From Clostridia bacterium (GTDB lineage Bacteria > Bacillota > Clostridia > Acetivibrionales > DSM-2933): a stretch of DNA of 53,489 nt. This document shows positions 24,001-34,000 of the stretch, piece after piece. How positions within the stretch are numbered: position 1 is the stretch's first letter; the number at the start of each line of letters is the position of its first letter. Location of the stretch: positions 1 through 53,489 of the forward strand of contig JAOAEJ010000066.1 in NCBI GenBank assembly GCA_026416815.1, written 5' to 3'. The notes under the pieces are model-generated. The model saw only the letters and a list, made by a program, of their open reading frames with translations. It ran no database searches and was not told the DNA's origin. The translations under genes were made by a program, and so were the position numbers.

Positions 24001-26854
24001 GCTGGCAAACCTGTATGGTCCTACAGAAGCTTCAATAGATGTTACATTCCATATCATAGATAAGAGGCCGGGCTCTGATGGTGAAAATCAAATTCCTATT
24101 GGAAAGCCTGTAGACAATGTTTATGTTCTTAATCTTGATGAAAACATGAAGGTACTGAAAGAAGGGGAAATAGGAGAACTGTGGCTTGGCGGCATACAGC
24201 TTGCAAAGGGCTATCTGAAAAACCCGGAGAAGACTGCCGAAGCCTTCAAACTCAACCCTTTTAGAGAAATACCTGGAGAGTACTTGTATCGTACTGGAGA
24301 TTTGACAACAAAAAGAGCTGATGGAAGCTTTGAGTATCATGGACGTACTGATAATCAAGTAAAAATACGCGGTTTTAGGATTGAGCTAGGTGAAATAGAG
24401 ACAGTTCTCAGCAGCCATGGCAGTATAAATGAAGCGGCGGTTATTGTAGTTGACGGCAAAGAAGGGCAAAGCATGCTTGTAGCTTATTTATCGGGAAGGG
24501 ATACTGCCGACTTGGAAATAAAAGAGTATATAGGAAAGAAACTTCCATATTATATGATTCCCCACAGGATAGAATGGCTGCAAAGCCTTCCTAAAAATCC
24601 AAACGGTAAGCTTGACAGGAGGGCAATGAAGGAGTTATATGATAACAAAAATGGAGGAGTGGTAGCAACAAAGTCAACAACATCCCCGGATAAAGAAGAA
24701 AAGCTGCAAGTTGTTCATACGCATGAAAACGAGGTTCTAATCCCTCTAGCACCGGCACAACGCTGGTTAATGAGTTACTTTGATTATCCATACAATTGGA
24801 CAGGGTACACAAGGTTTTTATTTAAACATTCATTAGACTATAGTGTTTTTAACAAGGCGGTGGCTGCACTTACAAACAGGCATGATGCCTTAAGGAGTAT
24901 ATTGTGTCAGAAGGATTCCCAATGGATGCAGAAAATACTACCCCAGGGCGACTACTTAAACGTAGAGTATTTCGAAGCGGCGCATATGAGTAAGGAGCAG
25001 ATTGATGAGGCTGTTAATGAGCTTATAAACGATGCAATTCAGGAATTTGATATTAATATATGGCCGCTATGGAAAATCATTGCGGTAAAAATCTCCGATA
25101 ACCTGTTTGATATGGTTGTGGTAGGTCATCATCTTATTTCTGATGTAATAACAAATAACCTGTTGTTTAAAGAACTATGGCAAATTTACTACAGTCTCTT
25201 GGCTGGTGAAGAAATAAAGCTTCAAGCAACAAGAACATACAGGGAGTTTGTAGAGCTTGTAGAATCCGAAAAGGATAAGAACTTGCAGAATTACATCGAC
25301 TATTGGAAGGAAATGTTCCCGTCAAAGGAACAAGCATTTAGCATTCCGACAGATTTTGCTTTAGGAGCTAATGATGAAGGGTCTGCCGCCGCTGAAAGAT
25401 TTGTATTGGATAACGTACAAACTACCAAAGTCTTAAGCAAGGCAAAGAAGTTTTTCGGCAGCAATGTTTATTCAATTTTGCTTGCTCCTCTGTATAAGAT
25501 GTTGGGTGAGCAATATGGACAATCTAAAGTTATAGTAAGCCATAGAGTACATGGACGGGATATCGGGGACAACAATACTTTTTTACAGACACCAGGTAAT
25601 TTTGCAATTAATTTCCCAATGGGTATCGAGATTAATCAAAATGAAGATTGGGTGAGCTTGGTAGGAAAGATAAAGGAAACCTTTGAAGCGATTCCTATGA
25701 ACGGTGTAAGCTATGATGTTGCTTCAGATAATTTGCCTGTATATATGTATCCTGATACAAAGCTAACTCCTGTAAGAGCAAATTACCTAGGCAACAGGGA
25801 TATGCCTCAATTTGATGTTTTTGAGTTCTCTAAGGACGGAACCGATCGAAGGTACTCGGTACCTCAACAAAAGAGAATATCAATTATTGAATTTTTCTTC
25901 TCGATTGTAGAGGGTAATTTGAATTTAGAAATTGAGTACTCAAAAAATTTATATAAAGCCGACACTATAAAGCAGCTAGGTGAAAAGTACGTAAAAACTC
26001 TTAAAAAGCTTATTAGTTCTGTTGAGGAAGCGACATCCCATTCCGATAGGAACAAAACATTCAGCAGCTTAAAATACAGTAATGGCTTGCTTGAAGACAA
26101 AGTAGTAATTGTAACAGGCGGAGGAAGAGGAATTGGAAGAAGTATTGCGCTTTCGATGGCAAAAGAGGGCGCAAATGTAGTGATTATTTCGAGAACTAAG
26201 GAACAATTGGAACAAACAGCACAAGAAATGCAAAAGCTTGGTGTAAAAGCAATGTTTATTTCCGCCGATGTCAGCAATCTATCAGATGTTAATAATGCTG
26301 TTGACAAGATTTTACGACAATTTGGGAGAATAGATGTACTTGTAAACAATGCGGGAATAACTAAGCTTGCTTCTATTAATGATATTGAACCCGATGAATG
26401 GAGGAAAATCATAGAAGTCAATCTCTTTGGGACATATAACTTATGCAAAGCTGTCATACCGCATTTTGTACAGAAAAACCAGGGGAAGATTATTAACATA
26501 GGATCGGATTCATCCTTTATCGGATATCCTTTAATGAGTGCTTATGCCGCCTCAAAGCATGCAGTGCTCGGCCTGACAAAATCCCTGGCTGAAGAGCTTA
26601 AGCTTCATAATATTCAGGTAAACGCTATTTGTCCCGCATTGGTAGACACTGATATGGCGCCCCAGGCATTAAAAAGCAGGGCTATACCTCCCGAAAAAAT
26701 ATCAGATACCGCTATCTTTTTGGCGTCATCCATGTCGGACTATATTACCGGTGAAGCAATAAAAGTATACGGTAAGCAGGATATGTACTGGTTTGGTTCC
26801 CAGCAAACGGCTATGTTTAAAACTATATTAAAAGGCAAGAGAAATGTCACTTGA
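21053..26854 (+). CDS. Non-ribosomal peptide synthetase: ACP-C-PCP-A-C-SDR
   Basis: This 1933-residue enzyme has six domains. (1) Carrier, Ser41 in GLDSIKM. (2) Condensation (about 105-560), whose HHxxxDG motif reads IHLITDG, with catalytic His254 kept. (3) Carrier, Ser623 in GIDSLER. (4) Adenylation (about 665-1185): YTSGSTGNPKG, YGPTEAS, YRTGDL and GKLDRR. The pocket residues I read off (D, I, W, H, I, S, L, I, D, K) are close to the known serine code. (5) A second condensation domain (about 1225-1650) with HHLISDV at 1359. (6) A FabG-like short-chain dehydrogenase (about 1680-1925) with TGGGRGIG, NNAG, Tyr1831 and Lys1835. The carrier before rather than after the A domain, the absence of a carrier after it, and no thioesterase are all unusual. 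The N-terminal carrier could complete the last module of the PKS at 28093. Confidence 0.93.
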   Translation: MRLQSDNIRESVYELVSKVTGHIREELDDDMYLEADLGLDSIKMITLMNDMMKLVPPEQMEEFTAKHPVASIMAMQSVGDIVEIFESWDNTTNSQNKCTETSSVVQPECAVEKQPEYLQIVNSQYPFLTCYQAISTLTISSGVMVKGELNISRLQDAWRELVSRHPSLRVVFEVEPGAKSFKGYKQKILDKIVFPDILVEDIRHLDRSKQEQCLKERYEESLNQKFDISSWPLHNISVIRTGGSSYNIFLSIIHLITDGLGNQQILRELLEIYAAKLNGEKADLSPAISVTEYNDVVNDINSWNSTEENNALDSYLRQQGKEKYFFNPYGVDKKLELRVPFTPIKTKTRKYWIDENITEKLVSNTKVWRVSLFVLFVSAYLKNIKQLKGNDNKITINLPTGGKVYPNADATGVLGSFAQNMALTFHVESEAEAWNDLIERVNNEIKDKISSGIDRAQTFQAAFAARENEMLTDGKIPEAVAAIIRSSVKSNLYLSFVGNTNIKKCYGTLEVSDYEAYTCTNPGTIDILVELFHGKVLLTSNYDSSFFDEAYIERHMNGLINNINELAKVGAAVEHSSQAAYATTVSNSEVETEIRKIAGEICQRVFAVGDLDKDIDSDLGIDSLERIRLVTRLSKTRKDLDRRSLFACSTLREISQLLEANSNSVILSTVNTDIQIPYLKIVEQCKLTPNAQAILFENKSTTYSELEYITNKLANCLRSQGVERGSLVGIMTLPGPMMLLGMIGILKSGAAYVPVDPSYPTGRIQYIINHSEIKILITEDSLTGQVNDLIKDCPGIQSLIYLDNITNPMEFKSIGLIEKDKWMAYPSEQPVYQSSPDDLMVVLYTSGSTGNPKGVMLNHLGYMNRLVWHQKIFDLKTGESVAQKTSCCFDISVWELFWPLMYGGTVCPVRKEIVKNPWALAQWLIDTKINIMHFVPSLFGEFVHALEQDDYSFKDLRWLIFSGEALPMSYIQEWIDKHGMSTKLANLYGPTEASIDVTFHIIDKRPGSDGENQIPIGKPVDNVYVLNLDENMKVLKEGEIGELWLGGIQLAKGYLKNPEKTAEAFKLNPFREIPGEYLYRTGDLTTKRADGSFEYHGRTDNQVKIRGFRIELGEIETVLSSHGSINEAAVIVVDGKEGQSMLVAYLSGRDTADLEIKEYIGKKLPYYMIPHRIEWLQSLPKNPNGKLDRRAMKELYDNKNGGVVATKSTTSPDKEEKLQVVHTHENEVLIPLAPAQRWLMSYFDYPYNWTGYTRFLFKHSLDYSVFNKAVAALTNRHDALRSILCQKDSQWMQKILPQGDYLNVEYFEAAHMSKEQIDEAVNELINDAIQEFDINIWPLWKIIAVKISDNLFDMVVVGHHLISDVITNNLLFKELWQIYYSLLAGEEIKLQATRTYREFVELVESEKDKNLQNYIDYWKEMFPSKEQAFSIPTDFALGANDEGSAAAERFVLDNVQTTKVLSKAKKFFGSNVYSILLAPLYKMLGEQYGQSKVIVSHRVHGRDIGDNNTFLQTPGNFAINFPMGIEINQNEDWVSLVGKIKETFEAIPMNGVSYDVASDNLPVYMYPDTKLTPVRANYLGNRDMPQFDVFEFSKDGTDRRYSVPQQKRISIIEFFFSIVEGNLNLEIEYSKNLYKADTIKQLGEKYVKTLKKLISSVEEATSHSDRNKTFSSLKYSNGLLEDKVVIVTGGGRGIGRSIALSMAKEGANVVIISRTKEQLEQTAQEMQKLGVKAMFISADVSNLSDVNNAVDKILRQFGRIDVLVNNAGITKLASINDIEPDEWRKIIEVNLFGTYNLCKAVIPHFVQKNQGKIINIGSDSSFIGYPLMSAYAASKHAVLGLTKSLAEELKLHNIQVNAICPALVDTDMAPQALKSRAIPPEKISDTAIFLASSMSDYITGEAIKVYGKQDMYWFGSQQTAMFKTILKGKRNVT

Positions 26855-26873
26855 TTTAAGAGAGGTTGGCAGC

Positions 26874-28040
26874 GTGAAAATTAATTTTGGTAAAATAATT
26901 GGAAGTAGTAAGTGGGCAATGTATTGTGTTGCTCTGATGGTAGGGCTTGCAATGGGGGTGATAAACCCTCTTGCAACTACCCATATGACAGAGCGTGGTC
27001 TGGGCGATATTTGGATTGGCGCGATTTCTTCTTCATATTTTCTATTTATGGCCCTGGGCTCAATATTTATATATAAAAAGCAAAGAGGAAAGGATATAAG
27101 AAAATTATTAATAGCAGGACTAATTTTGGCGGCGGTCTGTTCAATAGGGTTTCCGCTAGTAAATAACCGATTTTTATGGTTTTTGTTGATGAGCCTAATG
27201 GGGGCGGGTATCAGCTTTAATATGGTTGGTATCCAAACGGCTATGCACAATGTATCCGACACCAGCCACAAAGCCCTTGTCAGCGGTATGTATTCTTTTT
27301 GCTTTGCTATTGGGTTTGTTATTAGTGCTGTAGTTGGGCCGAAAATCTATGAAAATACTGCATGGATGGCTTTTTTAATAGGAGCACTTGGACTATGTAT
27401 TGCAGCAGCTTTTATAAATTTTAAATTAAATAATGTTCTGACAATACCAACATATTCTGAAGGAAAGATATTTTCCAAAATAAACCTAGCCTTATCCGGA
27501 GCCTTTGCCTATGGCTTTTCCGAGACCACTCTGGTATCGCTTTATCCTCTTTTTATGATACGCCTGAATTTCGAACCTTCACAGGTGGGATATGCACTGG
27601 GGATATTTATTGTAGGGAGTATACTTGGTACCATACCTATAACCTATCTGGCAGATAAGATTGGGCGAAAAAAATGCTTAGGATTGACTATATTTTTCTC
27701 ATTGTTTGCTATTATAGGTGTTGTACTTTTTGAAAGTTTCAGCGGCAAATTAATAGCTTCTTTTATTGCTGGATTTACAATTGGACCGATTTATCCCCTA
27801 TCTCTTGCTCTGACTGTACAAGATCTTACCAAAGAGGAATTATTACCGGGGGCGGCTTTGTTCACCTTTGCCTACGGTATCGGCTCAACAGCCGGCCCGT
27901 TTTTATCGTCTGTTGCAATGAATTATTTAGGAAATAACTATATATTCAGTATATGCTTTTTAATTTTTGTAATTCTAATAGCCTACATGACCATATCCAG
28001 CACGTTTCTCAGCAATTTAATAAAAAAAAGAGAGGCTTGA
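26874..28040 (+). CDS. MFS transporter, probable exporter of the NRPS-PKS product
   Basis: I prefer GTG 26874, seven bases after AAGAGAGGT; an ATG at 26844 overlapping the NRPS stop by 11 bases has only a weak site. The 388-residue protein has about twelve hydrophobic segments. An MFS loop motif in the second half reads LADKIGRKKCLG (between segments 8 and 9). It sits between the two synthase genes with gaps of 19 and about 50 bases, so all three are surely one operon, and export of the lipid-peptide product is the simplest role. Import or self-resistance cannot be separated by sequence. Confidence 0.88.
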   Translation: MKINFGKIIGSSKWAMYCVALMVGLAMGVINPLATTHMTERGLGDIWIGAISSSYFLFMALGSIFIYKKQRGKDIRKLLIAGLILAAVCSIGFPLVNNRFLWFLLMSLMGAGISFNMVGIQTAMHNVSDTSHKALVSGMYSFCFAIGFVISAVVGPKIYENTAWMAFLIGALGLCIAAAFINFKLNNVLTIPTYSEGKIFSKINLALSGAFAYGFSETTLVSLYPLFMIRLNFEPSQVGYALGIFIVGSILGTIPITYLADKIGRKKCLGLTIFFSLFAIIGVVLFESFSGKLIASFIAGFTIGPIYPLSLALTVQDLTKEELLPGAALFTFAYGIGSTAGPFLSSVAMNYLGNNYIFSICFLIFVILIAYMTISSTFLSNLIKKREA

Positions 28041-28092
28041 ACGAAACGAAATGAAATGGCAAGCGCTTCTGCCTATAATTATGGAGGAAATT

Positions 28093-31000
28093 ATGAAAAG
28101 GTCAATATCTAATAAGGAAAAAGGGTTATCTCAATCAAAAGGTGCAGATATTACAGGAATATACTGTGACAGAGGAAATATTGCATATTTGCTTATTGAT
28201 TCTGCCAAAAATGGAAAAGGTAAAGGTATAACCTTCATACAGGATGATGACTCGGAACTTTTTTTATCATATGAAACAATACTTCAAAAAGCACTTCATC
28301 GTTTAGGCGGAATGCGAAATGCTGGTATAAAAAAAGGTCAATACGTTTTGCTGGTATTGGATAATAGCATTGATTTTGTAGTTACCTTTTGGGCATGCAT
28401 ACTGGGGGGGATTATTCCGGCGCCTCTTATTTATCCTACCTCTAGCAAAATAATGAATGCAACTTTGAAAAAGCTGGCTGCAGTATGGAATGTACTGGAA
28501 AAGCCTTTGGTTTTGTCCGACAAAAACCTGGAGGATAATGCCGAAGAAATCGAGAAAATTATTGGAACTAGCGGAATACAAATCGCTGATGTTCTAAGGT
28601 TTGATGAGTGTGGGGGAAATGGGGAATTAGACCTGGCTGAAAAAGATACACCGGCATTTATTCAGTTCAGTTCAGGGAGTACCAATATACCCAAAGGCGT
28701 AATCTTAACTCATAACAATCTATTAACCAATGTAGAAGCAATTATATCAAGTGCAAAACTTACCGATGGGGACATTTCTCTTGGGTGGATGCCATATCAC
28801 CATGATATGGGGTTGATTGGATTTCATCTAACCATCACAGCTATTGGAATGAGTCAATTTAATATGACACCGTATAAATTCGTAAAAAAGCCCAATTTGT
28901 GGCTGGAACTTATTTCTAAGCACAGAATAACACTTACAGGATCGCCTAATTTCGGATACAAGCTGGTATTAAACAGAGTTAAACCTGAACTATTAGAGCG
29001 CTTGGATTTGTCATGCTTAAAATATATATTTAATGGTGCGGAGCCAATATCTGTACCTTTGATGGAAGAATTCATGGAAAAGCTCTCTGTTTGCGGGCTT
29101 AAGAAAAGTGCAATGTATCCAGTTTATGGAATGGCAGAGGCCTGCCTGGCTGTGAGTTTTCCAATACCCTTTGAAGAGCCTGTAGTCCAATCTGTCAGCA
29201 GGCAAAATCTTGTATCGAAATCAACAGTTACACATATAGAAGCAAAGAGCAAGGACGCTCTGCTTTTAGCCGACGAGGGCTATCCTGTAAACGGTATAGA
29301 AATTAGAGTAGTGGACCATAATGGTTCTGTTGTACATGAAGGAATAGTAGGGGAAATACAAATCAGAGGAAACAATGTTACATCGGGATATATTAATAAT
29401 CCCGAGGCAAACAGGTCGTCTTTCCATGAGGGGTGGCTAAAAACCGGAGATACCGGGTTTATGGTAAATGGACGCCTTACAGTGGTAGGCCGTTTGAAGG
29501 ATATAATATTTGTTAACGGACAAAATTTCTTTGCCCATGATATCGAATCTGTAATTGAAGAGCTAGAGGGTGTAGAAGCGGGTAAGGTTGTGGCTTGCGG
29601 ATGGCACGATGAAACTGAACGGAGAGAAAAGGTGGCTTTGTTTTCAACCTTACGCGTTAAGAAAGATAATGTTAAGGCCTTTTACTCAAAGATTCTCAAG
29701 CATGTTAATGAAGTGTTCGGAATCCCTGTAGACTATGTAGTATCGGTATCGACAATTCCTAAAACAACAAGTGGAAAAATCCAACGCTTCGCACTGGTAC
29801 AAGCCTTCAGGAATAACGAGTATGAAGGAAAAATAATTAATGCTGAAGCATTAAGCTGCACACCGATAGATGAGGTGCAGGACAAGTGGGTAAATAGGTC
29901 AAAGCTTGCTGAAACTATTTGCGAAATATGGTCTAAGGTATTAGATAGGCCTGCGAATGCTATTTCTTATGAGCAACCGTTTCTTGCTATTGGCGGTACA
30001 TCATTAAAGGCCATTCAGGTTTTAGGTTTGCTTGAAGACGAACTTAATTTAAAACTAACCCATGATTTATTAATTAAGTGCCGCACCATTAGGGATATGG
30101 AAGAATATATTTCAAATATTTTTAATAATAAGGATTTACATAGTCAACACCTGCCTGAGATTAAGCGGATGGGGAATAATAACTTAAATGAAAATGATGA
30201 AATAGCTGTTATCTCCATGGCATGCCGTTTCCCTGATGCCTCCAATCCGGAAGAATTCTGGAATAATATTCTAAACGGCAAATACAGTATAGGCGATGTT
30301 CCTTCGGAGCGTTGGAATATCGATGATTACTACAGTTCTGCACCTCAGTTTGGCAAAACCTACTGCCGTACCGGAGCTTTTGTCAAAGATGTATATGATT
30401 TTGATCATGGACTCTTTAATATAACTGAAAAGGAAGCGGAAATCATGGACCCTCAACAGAGGATGATCCTTGAGTTGGTTTTTGAGCTCATGGAAAGAGC
30501 CGGGTATTCGCGCCAAAAGGTTGAGGGAAAAAAAGTTGCCTTATATATAGGTGCAAGCACAAATTCGTTTTACGAGTATCATTTAAGTACACTGAATAAA
30601 ATGAACCTGCAGAATTTTGAGAGCTTTTCAGCGCTTTCTAAGGAGCAGCAGGATTTAATTATGGACGAGTGGAGGAATAAACTGGGTGTAACCGAAGCTC
30701 ACCCTAATATTCTCGTTGATAACATTTTGAATATGATTGCTGCGAGGGCGTCCCAGGAATTTAATTTCAAAGGGCCTGCACTTGTTGTAGATACTGCATG
30801 TTCATCTTCTCTTGTTACCATTCATATGGCGTGTGAGTCGATAAAAAGAGGCGAATGTGAACTGGCTATAGCAGGTGGTATCAACCTTCTGCTTACACCG
30901 ACACCCTACATCTATTTCAGCAGCGCAGGGGCTTTATCGGTTAGCGGTTCATCCAAAGTGTTTGACGCAGACGCAGATGGGTTTGTTCCCGGTGAGGGAG

Positions 31001-34000
31001 CAGGTCTTATTATGCTAAAACCCCTTAAAAAAGCTATAGAAGATAAGAATGATATTCTTGCTGTAATAAAAGCAAGTGCGATAAACAACGACGGACATTC
31101 AATCGGGGTTATGGCTCCTAATCCCGACGGGCAAAGAGAGGTCATAGAATCACTCTACTGGAGCAATGATATGAGCCCTGTCGGCCTCCAGTATGTTGAA
31201 ACTCACGGTACAGGAACTAAAATTGGAGATCCTAGTGAGATAAGGGCTCTTAGTAATGCGTTTGGAAATTGGAATTTAGACAAAAACTCCATTGCTATAG
31301 GATCAGTTAAAGCAAATATCGGACATCTTTTAAGTGCAGCAGGGGTGGGGAGCTTTATAAAAGTTGTAATGGCGCTTATGAATAAAAAAATGCCTCCGCA
31401 GATAAATGTTGCAACCCAAAACCCCATGATAAAATTTAATGAAACACCATTTTATATTCTGAATGAAGGGAAAGACTGGGACGTTGGAGATGGCGTTGCA
31501 AGGCGTGCTGCTATTAATTCCTTTGGCTTTGGAGGAACCAACTGCCATATTGTTGTCGAAGAAAAACCGATAGAGGCAGATATAGTCTGTGAAAAATATA
31601 TCGAAAAGCCCAAGCATTTATTGTGCCTATCTGCAAATACAGAGGCTTCTTTAGAGCAAAAAGTGCGAAAATTTTCAGAGTTTCTTGAGGAGAATGCCCA
31701 CTATTCCATCGGGGATGTGTGCTACACTGAAAATGCGCTTAGGACTTCAATGAAGCACCGTTGCTATGTTATAGCTAATGATACTAAAGAATTGGCTGAA
31801 AAGTTAAAAGAAGTGAATGTAGGAGAAAGTACATCCGCAATAGTTCCCAAAGTTGCCCTTATGTTTACCGGTCAGGGTTGTCAATATGAGGGAATGGGAA
31901 GGGAACTATATGAGAAGCTGCCTGCTTTCAGAAAGTATGTAGACATTTGCTCTGATGCTTTTTTACCATACATTAATGCTAAAATAACTGATTTGATTTA
32001 TAGTGAAAATGCTGACGACAAATACTTGGCTCAGACCAACATAACACAGCCCGTTGTATTTACAATAGATTATGCTCTGGGAAGGCTCATGCTTGATCTT
32101 GGGGTTAAACCGTTATATGTTCTTGGGCATAGTGTGGGTGAATGGGTTGCAGCATGTATTGCAGGCGTAGTGAGTCTGGAAGATGCTGCAAAGCTTGTTT
32201 CTATCAGAGGAAAGCTAATGAGTGAGCTGGAAGTTGCAGGAGCAATGGCAGCCGTTTTTACTACCGGTTCCAATATTGAAGCACTACTTGAGCCATATAG
32301 AGATTCTCTGTGGGTTGCAGGTTACAATGTTACACATCAGGTAGTATCGGGAAAATCCGATGCTATGGATGAGTTTATGAAGGATGTGCAAAAAAGAGGT
32401 ATAGGAGCAAAAAGGCTCAATGTTTCACAGGCCTTTCATACCCCATTGATGACGCCAATGTTGGAGGCCTTCAGGAAGGAACTTGAAGCAACCAACTTCA
32501 AAATGCCCAATATACCTGTAGTATCCAATACTACAGCTAAAAGTTATACCCAACCGTTTACTGCCCAATACTGGCTTGAACATATACAGGGAGCGGTAAG
32601 ATTTGAGCAAAGTATCAAATATTTGCTTGACAAGGGTGTAAATATTCTTGTTGAGGCTGGACCTGACAAAATCCTTACAGGTATGGCAAGCGGCCTTGCA
32701 GCTCAACACAATCAAATCCTGGCTTTGATGGACCGCAAAAAAGATAACTGGGATGTGCTTTTGAGTACTCTTGGTAAATTATTTACACTGGGACTTAAAA
32801 TGACCAGGGAGGAGTTTGAGAAAGGCTACGCATATAAGAAAGTACCGCTTCCACCATATCCGTTTGAAAGAAAAACATTCATGCCGGATTTCGGAAGAAG
32901 ATTATTATCAAACCCTGCGGGCGGATACCATAACTGGCTCCATGAATGGGACTGGAAGAAGGAAAATATAGCCCAGGCGAGTGAGATAGATGATGGGGCT
33001 GTTATAATATTTGGTCATGATAAAAATGAAACAATTGATTTTGGATCGAATTTTAATACTGATAAGAATGCTGTTTATTATGTAACATTTGGTAAGGAAT
33101 TTAATTATGATGATAAACAGAACTTTATAATTAATCCCGCAAGCCAGGAAGATTATTTTAAATTACTTTATAGTGTAGATAAAATTTCTTGCATTATTCA
33201 CTTGTGGAATTACTGTGAGAAAAATATTCAACCATTAGAGTTGTTGGACACTGAAGAGGTTTTATATAAAAGTGCATACAGTGTACTTCTTCTTGGTAAA
33301 GCACTTTCACAACTAAAAATTGAAAAATTGCGACTGATGTTGGTTACCGATAAAGCCTTCTGCATATCCAACGAATATGAAATACATAATCCCCACCAAT
33401 CTTTAGCAATTGTGCTAGGACTCGCCTTAGACTTTGAAATTAAAGGTTTAGCTGCAAGTGTGTTGGATATCGACAAGGATGATTACCCTTCAGGTGCGGA
33501 AGCCGCCAAAACTATTGTTGACGAGCTTCAAAAGAAGCCCAATACAGAAGGTGTTGTTGCCATACGCAAAAAGGAACGTTTTGTGCGTAGTATTCAAAAA
33601 GCTTCAATTTCAAAAAGTACAGAGGATATATGCTTAAACGAAGGCGAAACCTACCTAATAACCGGAGGAACAGGGCTTATAGGAGGGGCAATTGCCGAAG
33701 CATTTGCAAAACGAGCCAATGTAAATTTAGTACTGACAGGAAGAGGTACACTGCCCCCCAGAGAATTATGGAATGAGAATATAACAGAAACTGCATCTGC
33801 AGCAAAAATTGGCCTTATTAAAACTCTCGAGAGCATGGGCGCAAAAGTGGCATATTTTGCAGTGGATGTATCGGACATTGCACAGATGACAGAAATGATT
33901 GTAAGGGTAAATAATGAATTTGGTCCCATTCATGGTGTCGTACATGCTGCAGGCATATTGGATGATTCTACTTATAAGTTCCTGGAAAAAGAGTTAGAAT

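Noticed and set aside
25864..26499. 211-codon minus-strand frame inside the NRPS
   Set aside because: Shadow of the SDR-coding region, without a ribosome site or family match.
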